Shown in pieces: positions 26,905 through 37,651 of a stretch of DNA of 64,000 nt; the stretch's first letter is position 1, and every line of letters starts with the position of its first letter. The stretch is from Zavarzinia aquatilis (GTDB taxonomy: Bacteria; Pseudomonadota; Alphaproteobacteria; Zavarziniales; Zavarziniaceae). The stretch lies in contig NZ_QGLE01000007.1 in the NCBI RefSeq assembly GCF_003173035.1, positions 185,961 to 249,960 on the forward strand. The letters are read 5' to 3'. Made by a program: the position numbers and the translations under genes. The notes under the pieces are model-generated. The model worked only from the letters and a program-made list of their open reading frames with translations, searched no databases and was not told the DNA's origin.

Positions 26905-28266
26905 ATGTCGGGTGTACAGGCGGCCGGAGAGCCGATCGAAAGCCGGCGCCAGCTTGTCGAATGGATGGCCGGCGGCGCCAAGCCGAAATCCGAATGGCGC
27001 ATCGGCACCGAGCACGAGAAATTCGGTTTCCGCCTCAACGATCTCGGACCCGTTCCTTACGGCGGCGACAATGGCATCCGCGCCATGCTCGAAGGCCTGC
27101 GCCGGTTCGGCTGGGCGCCGGTTTACGAGGGCGAGAATATCATCGCGCTCGAGATGAACGGCGCCTCGATCAGCCTCGAGCCGGGCGGCCAGTTCGAGTT
27201 GTCGGGTGCCCCGCTGGAAAGCATCCACCAGACCTGCGGCGAGGTCGGCGTTCACCTCGAACAGGTGCATGAAGTCGCGCGGGAACTCGGCCTTGGCTTC
27301 ATCGGCCTCGGCTTCGCGCCGACCTGGAAGCGGGAAGACGTGCCGGTGATGCCCAAGGGCCGCTATGACATCATGCGGTCCTATATGCCGAAGAAGGGCA
27401 GCCTCGGCCTCGACATGATGCTGCGCACCTCGACGGTGCAGGTGAACCTCGATTTCGGCTCCGAGGCCGACATGGTGGCGAAGCTGCGCGTCGCCCTCGC
27501 GCTGCAGCCGGTCGCGACCGCGCTCTTCGCCAATTCGCCCTTCACCGAGGGCAAGCCGAACGGCTTCCAGTCCTATCGCGGCCACATCTGGTCGGATACC
27601 GATCCCGACCGCACCGGCCTGCTGCCCTTCGCCTTCGAGAAAGGCTTCGGCTTCGAGCACTATGTCGACTGGGCGCTCGACGTGCCGATGTATTTCGTCT
27701 ACCGCGACGGCAAATATATCGACGCCTCGGGCCAGTCGTTCCGCGACTTCCTCGACGGCCGCCTGCCCGCCCTGCCGGGCGAGAAGCCGCATCTGGGCGA
27801 CTGGTCGGCCCATCTGACCACCCTGTTCCCGGAAGCGCGGGTGAAGCGCTATATCGAGATGCGCGGCGCCGACGGTGGCCCGTGGAAGCGGCTGTGCGCC
27901 CTGCCCGCGCTCTGGGTCGGGCTGATCTATTGCGACGACGCGCTCGAAGCCTGCCTTGACCTCGTGAAGGACTGGACGTCGGAAGAACGCGAGGCTTTGC
28001 GCGCCGCCGTGCCGCGCCTTGGCCTGCGGGCGCCGTTCCGGGGCGGCACCGTCCTCGACATCGCGCGGAAGGTCGTCGACATCGCCGAGAAGGGCCTCGC
28101 CAAGCGCGCGGCCGACAATGGCATGGGCAGCGACGAGACCATGTTCCTGCAGGTCCTGAAGAAGACGGTCGAAACCGGCAAGAGCCCGGCGGACGACCTG
28201 CTCGACGCCTACAACGGGCGCTGGGCCGGCGATATCCGGCAACTCTTCGCCGAATACGCCTACTGA
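26905..28266 (+). CDS. gshA: glutamate-cysteine ligase, alphaproteobacterial/plant type
   Basis: About 453 aa. First step of glutathione synthesis (ATP-dependent gamma-Glu-Cys formation). EWRIGTEHEKFGF at the N terminus, ALEMNGASISLEPGGQFELSG, and MMLRTSTVQVNLDFGSEAD are hallmarks of this GCL group, distinct from enterobacterial GshA. ATG 26905 (MSGVQAAGEPIESRRQLV) has GGGAG 7 bases upstream; starts at 26821 and 26899 are less likely. The flavodoxin-fold gene begins 5 bp after its stop. Confidence 0.92.
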   Translation: MSGVQAAGEPIESRRQLVEWMAGGAKPKSEWRIGTEHEKFGFRLNDLGPVPYGGDNGIRAMLEGLRRFGWAPVYEGENIIALEMNGASISLEPGGQFELSGAPLESIHQTCGEVGVHLEQVHEVARELGLGFIGLGFAPTWKREDVPVMPKGRYDIMRSYMPKKGSLGLDMMLRTSTVQVNLDFGSEADMVAKLRVALALQPVATALFANSPFTEGKPNGFQSYRGHIWSDTDPDRTGLLPFAFEKGFGFEHYVDWALDVPMYFVYRDGKYIDASGQSFRDFLDGRLPALPGEKPHLGDWSAHLTTLFPEARVKRYIEMRGADGGPWKRLCALPALWVGLIYCDDALEACLDLVKDWTSEEREALRAAVPRLGLRAPFRGGTVLDIARKVVDIAEKGLAKRAADNGMGSDETMFLQVLKKTVETGKSPADDLLDAYNGRWAGDIRQLFAEYAY

Positions 28267-28271
28267 CCGCG

Positions 28272-28874
28272 ATGGCCGGCCGACGCATCCTCGTGATCCT
28301 CGGCCATCCGTCGGCGGACAGTTTCTGCGCCGCCCTCGCCGACACTTACGCCGACGGCGCGCGGGCCGCCGGGGCCGAGGTCTCGGTCCTGCGCCTGGGC
28401 GAGCTCGATTTCGATCCCATCCTGCGCCATGGCTATGCCAGCCGGCAGGCGCTGGAGCCCGACCTCGAAGCCGCCCGCGCGGCGATCCTCGCGGCCGAGC
28501 ATGTGGTCTTCGTCTATCCGATCTGGTGGGGTTCAGTCCCGGCCCTGCTGAAAGGCTTTCTCGACCGCTGCTTCCTGCCGGGCTTCGCTTTCGCTTATAG
28601 GGATGCGCGCCAGAACTTGCCCGACAAGCTGCTGAAAGGCCGCAGCGGCCGGCTGATCGTCACGCTGGACACGCCGGGCTGGTTCAACTGGCTGGTCTAT
28701 GGCGCGCCGGGGCACCGCATGATGACGCAGACGGTGCTGAAATTCTGCGGCATCGGTCCGGTGCGGCGCACGGTCTGCGCGCCCTTGCGGAATTCGAGCC
28801 CTGCCGGCCGCGCGCGCTTTCTGGCCAAAGCGGCGGCGGCCGGGCGTGCCGACGGCGGCGTCAGCGCCCGCTGA
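28272..28874 (+). CDS. NAD(P)H-dependent flavodoxin-fold oxidoreductase
   Basis: 200 aa with NQO1/MdaB/KefF-like fold. RRILVILGHPSADSFCAALA is the flavin-phosphate loop, and VVFVYPIWWGSVPALLKGFLDR the flavin-ring segment. Likely FMN- or FAD-dependent quinone or glutathione-linked reductase. It is directly downstream of the glutamate-cysteine ligase gene (same operon), suggesting a redox or detoxification role. Its last 14 bp overlap the converging membrane-protein gene. Confidence 0.85.
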   Translation: MAGRRILVILGHPSADSFCAALADTYADGARAAGAEVSVLRLGELDFDPILRHGYASRQALEPDLEAARAAILAAEHVVFVYPIWWGSVPALLKGFLDRCFLPGFAFAYRDARQNLPDKLLKGRSGRLIVTLDTPGWFNWLVYGAPGHRMMTQTVLKFCGIGPVRRTVCAPLRNSSPAGRARFLAKAAAAGRADGGVSAR

Positions 28875-29340
28875 AGGCTTTCTTCGCGAACATCAACATC
28901 AGGATGAGGGTCAGGAAGGCCCCGAAGGCCGCCGGGGTGAAGGCGATCAGCCCAGCCAGATTGCCCGGTCCCGCCGCATTGTCCCAGGGCGACAGGCCCC
29001 GGTTGGCGGCGAAATTGGCGAACAGATAGAACACCGTGTTCGCCCAGATGGCGAAGATGAGACCGTTCGCGATCCAGGCCTTGGCCTTGGCCGAGGCGAC
29101 GGCGCGGTCGATGATGCCGGCCACGGCGAGCGCCATCACGCCGTTCAAAAGGCTGCCGATGTGCATCGCCCGCCAGCCCTTCTCGCTGCCCGGGAAATCG
29201 AAACGCGCACTCGGCAGCGGGTCGAGGATGAAGCCGCCAATGGCGACGAAACCGAGGCAGAAACCGGCGATCAGGCCGGCCGCGATGACAAGCGCGCCGT
29301 TACCGGCAAGACGCCGGGCTTCGGGGGACAGGCCGTTCAT
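28861..29340 (-). CDS. styrene-oxide isomerase (StyC)-like membrane protein
   Basis: 159 aa, four predicted membrane helices. It resembles StyC, which isomerises styrene oxide to phenylacetaldehyde using a haem b clamped between subunits. From memory of StyC, GWxxAHSGPALNG corresponds to GWRAMHIGSLLNG here (His60 = haem ligand, Asn66) and NVGFYLFSNFSPNRGL to NTVFYLFANFAANRGL (Tyr105). The catalytic Asp95 of StyC aligns with Ala97, so styrene-oxide activity may be absent or altered. Start ATG 29340. No styA/B genes lie nearby. Family placement is by eye and moderately secure. Confidence 0.72.
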   Translation of the reverse strand: MNGLSPEARRLAGNGALVIAAGLIAGFCLGFVAIGGFILDPLPSARFDFPGSEKGWRAMHIGSLLNGVMALAVAGIIDRAVASAKAKAWIANGLIFAIWANTVFYLFANFAANRGLSPWDNAAGPGNLAGLIAFTPAAFGAFLTLILMLMFAKKAFSGR

Positions 29341-29434
29341 GTTTTTCCTCCGCTTGCGGAACTTCGTCCGATTCTCCGACGAACTTAACCTGACAGCGCG
29401 ATTTGCCCAGCCGATCAAATGGGGGGTTTCTGTC

Positions 29435-30385
29435 ATGATTTTGCGTCTCGCCGGCGCCCTTCTTGGCCTGTTCATGGCCGGCCTGCCCGCGGCCGCGGCC
29501 GATTTCGACGATCCCCGCCGGGTCTACCTCGCGCTCGATCGTTCGGCCGATGCCGTCGTCGAGAGCGGCGGCGGCCGCATTCGCGTTGTCTTCGCCGATG
29601 GCGCCCGAGGCCTTGACCGCGACCGCGTGCTGACCTGGGTGCAGCGGGCGGCGGGTGCCGTCACCACCTATTTCGGGCGCTTTCCGGTCGACGACGTCGG
29701 CCTTCTCGTCATCGCCGATGGCGGCGACCGGGTGATGACGGGAACCACCTTCGGCTTTGGCGGCTCCGCCATCCGGGTCATCGTCGGCCGCGATACAGGC
29801 GACGAGGCCTTCGCCCGCGACTGGGTGCTGACTCACGAGATGGTGCATCTGGCCCTGCCGCAGATGGACGAGCGCTTCCTGTGGCTGCTGGAAGGCAGCG
29901 CGGTCTATGTCGAGCCGGTGGCGCGCGCGCTCGCCAGTCAGATCGCGCCCGAGTCGGTCTGGCGCGACGCGCTGACCGGAATGCCCCGGGGCGAGCCCGA
30001 GGCGGGTGACCGCGGCCTCGACCATACCCCGACCTGGGGCCGCACCTATTGGGGCGGCGCGATCTTTTGCCTGCTGGCCGATATCGCCATCCGCCAGCAG
30101 AGCGCCGGCCGCCAGTCCTTGCGCGACGCTTTCACCGCGATCAACCGGGCCAGCGGCGGCAACACCGCCTATTGGTCGATGGAGGAAATCGTCGCCGAGG
30201 GCGACCGCGCCACCGGCACCGGCGTCCTGGCCGCGCTTTACGCGAAAATGGCGGCCGCCCCGTCGCCGACCGACCTGCCGGCGCTGTTCGCCGCCCTGGG
30301 CGTGCGCCTGTCGGACGGGGGCGCCGTGCTGTTCGACGACAGCGCCCCGCTTGCCCCGATCCGCCGGGCGATCACCGCGAATTAG
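29435..30385 (+). CDS. secreted HExxH (peptidase-MA-like) protein
   Basis: 316 aa. Signal peptide (LLGLFMAGLPAAAA). The putative zinc motif HEMVHL (HExxH) sits in DWVLTHEMVHLALPQMDERF, followed by WLLEGSAVYVEP, whose Glu is a plausible third ligand, as in gluzincins. TYWGGAIFCLLADIAIRQQS is a helical C-terminal part. I do not recognise a named family beyond MA-clan-like. The ATG at 29435 follows a GGGGGG stretch. Convergent with tldD, overlapping its stop by 4 bp. Confidence 0.75.
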   Translation: MILRLAGALLGLFMAGLPAAAADFDDPRRVYLALDRSADAVVESGGGRIRVVFADGARGLDRDRVLTWVQRAAGAVTTYFGRFPVDDVGLLVIADGGDRVMTGTTFGFGGSAIRVIVGRDTGDEAFARDWVLTHEMVHLALPQMDERFLWLLEGSAVYVEPVARALASQIAPESVWRDALTGMPRGEPEAGDRGLDHTPTWGRTYWGGAIFCLLADIAIRQQSAGRQSLRDAFTAINRASGGNTAYWSMEEIVAEGDRATGTGVLAALYAKMAAAPSPTDLPALFAALGVRLSDGGAVLFDDSAPLAPIRRAITAN

Positions 30386-31821
30386 GCGCCGGTGCCGCCG
30401 ATGGTCAGTCCGTCGATCAGCAGGGTGGGCTGGCCAACACCGACCGGCACGCCCTGGCCCGACTTGCCGCAGGTGCCAATGCCGGGGTCGAGTGCCATGT
30501 CGTTGGCGACGGCACGGACCTGGGTCAGGCAGTCGGGGCCATTGCCGATCAGGGTCGCGCCCTTGACCGCCGGACCGACCTTGCCGTTCCGGATCAGATA
30601 GGCCTCGGTGCAGGTGAAGACGAATTTGCCCGAGGTGATGTCGACCTGACCGCCGCCGAAATTGACGGCATAGAGCCCGTCCTTCACCGAGGAGACGATG
30701 TCGTCCTTGGTGGCGCTGCCGCCCAGCATGATCGTGTTGGTCATGCGCGGCATCGGGGCATGGGCATAGGACTGGCGCCGGCCGTTGCCGGTCGGCTTCA
30801 TGCCCATCAGCCGGGCGTTCAGGCGGTCCTGCAGATAGCCGACCAGGATGCCGTCCTCGATCAGCGTGGTGCGTCCGGTCGGCGTGCCCTCGTCATCGAC
30901 GGTGAGCGAGCCGCGCCGCCCCGGCAGGGTGCCGTCGTCGACCACGGTAACGCCCTTGGCCGCGACCTGCTTGCCCATGAGGCCGGAGAAGGCCGACGTC
31001 TTCTTGCGGTTGAAATCGCCTTCCAGCCCATGGCCGATCGCCTCGTGGAGGAGAATGCCCGGCCAGCCGGAGCCAAGCACCACCGGCATCTCGCCCGCGG
31101 GCGCCGCGATGGCATCGACATTGACGAGCGCCTGACGCAGGGCCTCGTCGACCGCGCCCTGCCAATGGGCAGGGTCCATGTATTTCTCGTAGAAGCCGCG
31201 TTCCCCGGCGCCATAGCTGCCGGATTCCTGCTTGCCATTGGCCTCCACGACGACCGAGACATTGAGCCGGACCAGCGGACGCACGTCGCGCACACGAAGA
31301 CCCGAGGCCCGCACGATCTCGACCACCTGCCAGGAACCGGACAGCGAGGCGGAAACCTGACGCACGCGCGGATCCTTCGCCCTTGCATAGGCGTCGATCT
31401 CGGCGAGCAGCGTCGTCTTCGCCTCGAAGGGCACGGCCGACAGCGGATTGTCCTCGACATAGAGCTTGGCGTTGGTGCCGGGCGGTGGCCCGGCCATCAC
31501 CCCGCCATTGCCCCGGGCGACCGCCTGAACGGTGCGCGCGGCCCGGGCGATGGCGTCCTCCGACAATTCGGCGGCATGGGCGAATCCGGTCGCCTCGCCC
31601 GCGACGGCGCGCAGGCCGAAACCCTGCGAGGTATCGAAACTGGCGGCCTTCAGACGGCCGTCGTCAAAGGCATATGATTCGGCCTGGGCGTATTCGAGGA
31701 AGAGTTCGCCGTCGTCCGCCCCTTCGAGCGCATCGTCGACCAGCCGCTCGACCCGCGCAGGGTCGAGACCCGCGCGCTCGAAAAACAGGGCATCGGGCAC
31801 CAGACGGTCGGACTCGGACAT
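30382..31821 (-). CDS. tldD: metalloprotease TldD
   Basis: 479 aa, normal length. The zinc motif HEAIGH (His259, Glu260, His264) lies in GWPGILLHEAIGHGLEGDF. The C-terminal GIGTCGKSGQGVPVGVGQPT is characteristic. TldD works with TldE/PmbA as a heterodimeric peptidase that processes modified peptides and antitoxins. The tldE partner is not in this window. Divergent from the cox operon, sharing a 370-bp intergenic region. Confidence 0.95.
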   Translation of the reverse strand: MSESDRLVPDALFFERAGLDPARVERLVDDALEGADDGELFLEYAQAESYAFDDGRLKAASFDTSQGFGLRAVAGEATGFAHAAELSEDAIARAARTVQAVARGNGGVMAGPPPGTNAKLYVEDNPLSAVPFEAKTTLLAEIDAYARAKDPRVRQVSASLSGSWQVVEIVRASGLRVRDVRPLVRLNVSVVVEANGKQESGSYGAGERGFYEKYMDPAHWQGAVDEALRQALVNVDAIAAPAGEMPVVLGSGWPGILLHEAIGHGLEGDFNRKKTSAFSGLMGKQVAAKGVTVVDDGTLPGRRGSLTVDDEGTPTGRTTLIEDGILVGYLQDRLNARLMGMKPTGNGRRQSYAHAPMPRMTNTIMLGGSATKDDIVSSVKDGLYAVNFGGGQVDITSGKFVFTCTEAYLIRNGKVGPAVKGATLIGNGPDCLTQVRAVANDMALDPGIGTCGKSGQGVPVGVGQPTLLIDGLTIGGTGA

Positions 31822-32191
31822 CGCAAAGGCTCCTTGGCAAGGCGCCTAATATGGGGGATCGGGCCGCTTTCGTCACCCGTCCGGGGCAGATTTCCGACTT
31901 CGACCAAAAAATGACGCGGATCAATTGTGTTTTGCGTCATAACGTCGCAAGAACCGGGCGGCGAATGGTGCTGCCGCTTCGGACGGTATAATGCGCCAGA
32001 CGCAACATCTGTTCGCGGGCCCCCTGCCGGTGATAGGTTTGTCATGCACTTGAGGCTGGCGAACCGTCGCAATCGAATGTACGCATTCGGTCTGGCCGGG
32101 GCTTCGCCGGACGGCACGGAATTTAACGAGGGGTGGCCCGGGCGAAATGTCGCGCCCGGACCGGACATCAAAGCGGGAGTTGGATCGACCC
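31822..32191. promoter_or_regulatory. tldD/coxB divergent intergenic region
   Basis: 370 bp with no supported gene. An inverted repeat with 7-bp arms, ATGACGC at 31911-31917 and GCGTCAT at 31934-31940 (16-bp spacer), could be an operator. A good minus-10 hexamer TATAAT lies at 31987-31992 (plus strand) with no convincing minus-35, and would give a cox leader of about 195 nt. The segment 31895-31945 is less GC-rich than its surroundings. Regulatory roles are inferred. Confidence 0.5.
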
Positions 32192-33046
32192 ATGGGTCAC
32201 AAGCTCGACAGGGCCACCACTGGCCTGATTTCCCTGATCACCGGGGCAGCCCTGCCGGGCGTCGCTCTCGCGGCCCAGCCCGAACGCTGGGAACTCAATC
32301 TGCAACCGGCGGTGACGCCGGTCGCCGAGAAAATCGGCAGCTTCCATGACCTGCTGCTGGTGATCATCATCACCATCACCGTGTTCGTGGCGGGCCTGCT
32401 CGTCTATGTGATGTTCCGTTTCCGGGCGTCGGCCAATCCGAACCCGTCGCGGACCTCGCACAACACGCTGATCGAGGTGCTGTGGACCGTGGCGCCGATC
32501 ATGATCCTGGTCGTGATCGCCATTCCGTCGTTCCGCCTGCTCTATTTCTCGGACAAGGCCGCCGATGCGGAAATGACCGTGAAGGTGCAGGGTTACCAGT
32601 GGTACTGGGCCTATTCCTATCCGGACGCCGGCGACGTGACGATCGAGTCCCGCATCGCCGCGCGCACCGCGGAAGAAGCGACCGACGGCAAGATCCGCCT
32701 GCTCTCGACCGACAATCCGATGGTCGTGCCGGTCGATACCGTGGTCCGCGTCATCGTCACCTCGGACAACGTGATCCATTCCTGGGCCGTGCCGGCCTTC
32801 GGCGTGCAGAAATACGCCAACCCCGGCCACGCCAACGAGACCTGGTTCAAGGCCGAGAAGACGGGCACCTATTACGGCATGTGCCAGCAGATCTGCGGCT
32901 CCGACCACGGCTTCATGCCGGTCGAGGTGAAGGTCGTCTCCAAGGAGGAATATGCCGCCTGGATCGCCCAGCAGAAGGCCCAGGCCGGTATTCCGTCGAC
33001 CACCACCAATGTCGCCTCGGCCTCGGCCGCGGCCACCGCGAACTGA
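32192..33046 (+). CDS. coxB: cytochrome c oxidase subunit II
   Basis: 284 aa. Leader (to about residue 28), two membrane helices (about 52-75 and 94-115), then the periplasmic CuA cupredoxin domain. Aromatic run GYQWYWAYSYPD is intact. CuA ligands seen: His196, Cys231, Cys235, His239, Met242 in CQQICGSDHGFM. The residue between the cysteines that is normally Glu (CSELCG) is Gln233, and the usual PGRLN loop reads PGHAN. Start ATG 32192; an in-frame TTG at 32180 sits too close to GGGAG. First gene of the aa3 oxidase operon. Confidence 0.95.
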   Translation: MGHKLDRATTGLISLITGAALPGVALAAQPERWELNLQPAVTPVAEKIGSFHDLLLVIIITITVFVAGLLVYVMFRFRASANPNPSRTSHNTLIEVLWTVAPIMILVVIAIPSFRLLYFSDKAADAEMTVKVQGYQWYWAYSYPDAGDVTIESRIAARTAEEATDGKIRLLSTDNPMVVPVDTVVRVIVTSDNVIHSWAVPAFGVQKYANPGHANETWFKAEKTGTYYGMCQQICGSDHGFMPVEVKVVSKEEYAAWIAQQKAQAGIPSTTTNVASASAAATAN

Positions 33047-33065
33047 TCGCTCGAAAGGGACGTAA

Positions 33066-34718
<1,653 letters not shown>

Positions 34719-34744
34719 CGACAAGCGGTCGGAGAACATTCAAC

Positions 34745-35680
34745 GTGACCATCGTCACCGATCATCGTCTCTCCACCGCGCAAGGCGCGGGGTCCGCCTC
34801 CCAGGAGGCGGACCTCGACGGCCGCGCGTCGGATTTCTTCGCGCTGCTCAAGCCGCGGGTGATGTCGCTCGTGGTCTTTACCGGGCTGGTCGGACTGGTG
34901 CTCGCGCCCGGTTCGCTCAACCCGATCATCGGTTTCACCGCCCTCCTCTGCATCGCGGTGGGCGCGGGCGCGTCAGGCGCCCTGAACATGTGGTACGACG
35001 CGGACATCGACGCCCGCATGTCGCGCACCCTGTCCCGTCCCATCCCGTCCGGCCGCGTCGGCGCCGGGGATGCCAAGGCTTTCGGCATCGTCCTGTCGGT
35101 CGCTTCAGTGCTGACCATGGGGCTGCTGGTCAATGTGCTGTCGGCGGCGCTGCTCGCCTTCACGATCTTCTTCTATGTCGTCGTCTACACGATGTATCTG
35201 AAGCGGCGCACGCCCCAGAACATCGTCATCGGCGGCCTGTCGGGCGCCCTGCCCCCGGTCATCGGCTGGGCCGCGGTCACCGGCACGATCTCGCTCGAAT
35301 CGCTCTCGCTCTGCGCCCTGATCTTCGTCTGGACGCCGCCCCACTTCTGGGCCCTCTCGCTGGTCAAGGCCGCCGATTACGGCGCCGTCGGCGTGCCCAT
35401 GATGCCGAATGTCGTCGGCCCGGAATCGACCCGGCGCCAGATCCTCGCCTATGCCGTCCTGCTGGCGCCGCTCGGCCTCGCGCCGACCCTGCTCGGCTTC
35501 GCCGGCATGGTTTATGGCATTGCCGCGGGCGTGCTCGGCCTCGTCTTCGTCGGCCTGTCGGCGCGCCTCTATGTAAAGCGCGACAACCGCTCGGCGATGC
35601 AGCTGTTCGGCTATTCCATCCTCTATCTGTTCCTGCTGTTCGCCCTGCTGCTGGTCGGGCGCCTGGCGGATCTGCCCTGA
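34745..35680 (+). CDS. ctaB: protoheme IX farnesyltransferase (heme o synthase)
   Basis: 311 aa. Membrane prenyltransferase adding farnesyl to haem b for haem a synthesis. [20 protein letters not shown] carries the NxxxDxxxD motif; [17 protein letters not shown] and [10 protein letters not shown] are CtaB landmarks. Start GTG 34745 with GGAG ten bases upstream; the coxA stop is 26 bp before. Normal family length with this start. Confidence 0.96.
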   Translation: MTIVTDHRLSTAQGAGSASQEADLDGRASDFFALLKPRVMSLVVFTGLVGLVLAPGSLNPIIGFTALLCIAVGAGASGALNMWYDADIDARMSRTLSRPIPSGRVGAGDAKAFGIVLSVASVLTMGLLVNVLSAALLAFTIFFYVVVYTMYLKRRTPQNIVIGGLSGALPPVIGWAAVTGTISLESLSLCALIFVWTPPHFWALSLVKAADYGAVGVPMMPNVVGPESTRRQILAYAVLLAPLGLAPTLLGFAGMVYGIAAGVLGLVFVGLSARLYVKRDNRSAMQLFGYSILYLFLLFALLLVGRLADLP

Positions 35681-35687
35681 GCACGGA

Positions 35688-35816
35688 ATGAGCATCATGC
35701 CGATCTCCGATATGCACCGCCGGCGCCGCAGCCGGAACATCGCCCTCGGCCTCGCCCTGGTGGCCTGGGTCGTCATCATCTTCCTGGTCTCCATGGTGAA
35801 GGTTTCCGGCGGATGA
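35688..35816 (+). CDS. small single-helix protein of the cox operon (CoxF-like)
   Basis: 42 aa from ATG 35688 to TGA 35814-35816. A basic N terminus (HRRRRSRN, residues 10-17) is followed by one membrane helix (about 18-36) and a short tail ending VSGG. Such tiny proteins between ctaB and ctaG in alphaproteobacteria are often called CoxF. Its ATGA stop/start overlap with ctaG shows translational coupling. Role probably in oxidase assembly; inferred from position. Confidence 0.85.
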   Translation: MSIMPISDMHRRRRSRNIALGLALVAWVVIIFLVSMVKVSGG

Positions 35817-36418
35817 GGGACACGCCCAACCCCGACTATCGTCCGCCCCGGCATGGCCGGACCGCGCTCGTGCTGGCGGCGACCGTCGCCGGCATGATCG
35901 GGCTGACCTATGCCTCGGTGCCGCTTTACTATCTGTTCTGCGCCGTCACCGGCTATGGCGGAACGACCCAGCGCGCCGCCGAAGGCGACGCGCCCACCGT
36001 CGTTTCCGACCGCGTGTTCACCGTGCAGTTCGATGCCAACACGTCGGGCGACCTGCCCTGGACTTTCAAGCCGGAGCAGGCTTCGGTCACGGTCCGGGCG
36101 GGCGAGCAGAAGGTCGTCTTCTACAAGGCGATCAACCATGCCGATCGCCCGGTGACCGGCCGCGCCCTGTTCAATGTGACGCCGGACAAGACCGGCCCCT
36201 ATTTCACCAAGATCGCCTGCTTCTGCTTCGAGCAGCAGACGCTGCAGGCGGGGCAGGAAGTCGACATGCCCGTGCTCTTCTACATCGACCCCGAGGTCGT
36301 GGAAGATCGCAATGTCGATGAAGTGAAGACCATCACGCTTTCCTACACGTTCTTCCGGGATCAGGACGACGAGGCCAAGGCCGCCGCCGCTCCTGCCCCG
36401 GCAACCCCCACCAATTGA
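35813..36418 (+). CDS. ctaG: cytochrome c oxidase assembly protein CtaG/Cox11
   Basis: 201 aa. One N-terminal membrane anchor (about 18-40), then a periplasmic copper-binding domain. The Cox11 motif [12 protein letters not shown] carries the CxC copper ligands, and [10 protein letters not shown] follows. Delivers copper to CuB of subunit I. Start ATG 35813 overlaps the small CoxF-like gene by 4 bp. Confidence 0.96.
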   Translation: MRDTPNPDYRPPRHGRTALVLAATVAGMIGLTYASVPLYYLFCAVTGYGGTTQRAAEGDAPTVVSDRVFTVQFDANTSGDLPWTFKPEQASVTVRAGEQKVVFYKAINHADRPVTGRALFNVTPDKTGPYFTKIACFCFEQQTLQAGQEVDMPVLFYIDPEVVEDRNVDEVKTITLSYTFFRDQDDEAKAAAAPAPATPTN

Positions 36419-36447
36419 CCGAGGATCCGTTCGAGGGACCAACCGCC

Positions 36448-37302
36448 ATGGCGCACGCTGATACCCCCCAACACGACTACCACCTGCTCAGCCCGAGCCC
36501 GTGGCCCATCCTCGGCTCGTTCTCGGCGCTGGTGATGGCACTCGGCGCGGTGCACTGGATGCACCCCGAGACCTTCCTGTCCTTCATGCCGACCAAGTCG
36601 ACCCTGTTCCTGGTCGGCCTCGCGGGCGTGCTCTACACCATGCTGGCCTGGTGGCGCGACGTGGTCGACGAGTCGGTGCACAAGAAGGAACACACCCCGG
36701 TGATCAAGCTGGGCCTGCGTTATGGCATGGTCCTGTTCATCGCTTCGGAAGTGATGTTCTTCGTCGCCTGGTTCTGGGCCTATTTCTATGGCGCCCTCTA
36801 CCCGACCGAGGCCATGGGCCACGTCTGGCCGCCCAAGGGTATCGAGAGCTTCGATCCCTGGCACCTGCCGTTCATGAACACCGTGATCCTGCTGCTCTCG
36901 GGCACCACCGTGACCTGGGCGCACCACGCGCTGCTGGAAGGCAACCGCAAGGGCGTCGTCCAGGGTCTGACCCTGACCGTCATCCTCGGCTTCTTCTTCT
37001 CCTGCGTGCAGGCCTATGAATACGCCCATGCCGCCTTCAGCTTCGGCGGCAACGAGGCGGGCGCGAATTTCTATGCCGGCAGCTTCTTCATGGCGACCGG
37101 CTTCCACGGTTTCCACGTCATCATCGGCACGATCTTCCTGCTGATCTGCCTGGTGCGCGCCTATCGCGGCCACTTCACCCCGACCAGCCACTTCGGCTTC
37201 GAGGCGGCGGCCTGGTACTGGCACTTCGTCGACGTGGTGTGGATTTTCCTGTTCGCCAGCATCTACGTCTGGGGCGCAGGCTCCGTCGTCGCGCACGGCT
37301 GA
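36448..37302 (+). CDS. coxC: cytochrome c oxidase subunit III
   Basis: 284 aa with seven membrane helices. [20 protein letters not shown] and [20 protein letters not shown] carry the conserved Glu and His residues. [20 protein letters not shown] is the signature C-terminal helix. Start ATG 36448 ([14 protein letters not shown]) follows GAGGG at a suitable distance. Completes the aa3 core in the order B-A-C. Confidence 0.97.
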   Translation: MAHADTPQHDYHLLSPSPWPILGSFSALVMALGAVHWMHPETFLSFMPTKSTLFLVGLAGVLYTMLAWWRDVVDESVHKKEHTPVIKLGLRYGMVLFIASEVMFFVAWFWAYFYGALYPTEAMGHVWPPKGIESFDPWHLPFMNTVILLLSGTTVTWAHHALLEGNRKGVVQGLTLTVILGFFFSCVQAYEYAHAAFSFGGNEAGANFYAGSFFMATGFHGFHVIIGTIFLLICLVRAYRGHFTPTSHFGFEAAAWYWHFVDVVWIFLFASIYVWGAGSVVAHG

Positions 37303-37323
37303 TTCCGTCGGGAGGAGCAGACA

Positions 37324-37638
37324 TTGGCCAAGGCCCGTTGCCCGCGTTGTGGCCAGGGCCCGTTGTTCACGGGCCTCCTCAATCTGCGTGAGAAATGCTC
37401 CTCCTGCGGACTGGATTATTCCGCCATCGACACCGGAGACGGCCCCGCCGTCTTCGTCGTGCTGATCCTGGGCGCCATCGTCACCGGCGGCGCCCTCTGG
37501 CTCGAAGTCAATTACGAGCCGCCGATCTGGTTGCATCTGGTCATCTGGCTGCCCCTGATCCTGGTCGGTTCCATCTATATGTTGCGCCGGATCAAGACCG
37601 CGCTCATACACCAGCAGTATCGTAAGCTCGGCTGGTAA
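37324..37638 (+). CDS. DUF983 zinc-ribbon membrane protein
   Basis: 104 aa from TTG 37324, with GGGAGGAG about 8 bases upstream. N-terminal CPRCGQGPLF and CSSCGLDY form a CxxC-CxxC zinc ribbon, then two membrane helices (about 43-61 and 67-86). DUF983 proteins sit routinely between coxC and surf1 in alphaproteobacteria; an assembly role is suspected but unproven. Confidence 0.88.
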   Translation: MAKARCPRCGQGPLFTGLLNLREKCSSCGLDYSAIDTGDGPAVFVVLILGAIVTGGALWLEVNYEPPIWLHLVIWLPLILVGSIYMLRRIKTALIHQQYRKLGW

Positions 37639-37651
37639 GAAGGGGCCCCCC

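Noticed and set aside
31927..32349. Possible gene upstream of and overlapping coxB
   Set aside because: No ribosome-binding site or family match, and it runs into the coxB coding region in another frame.
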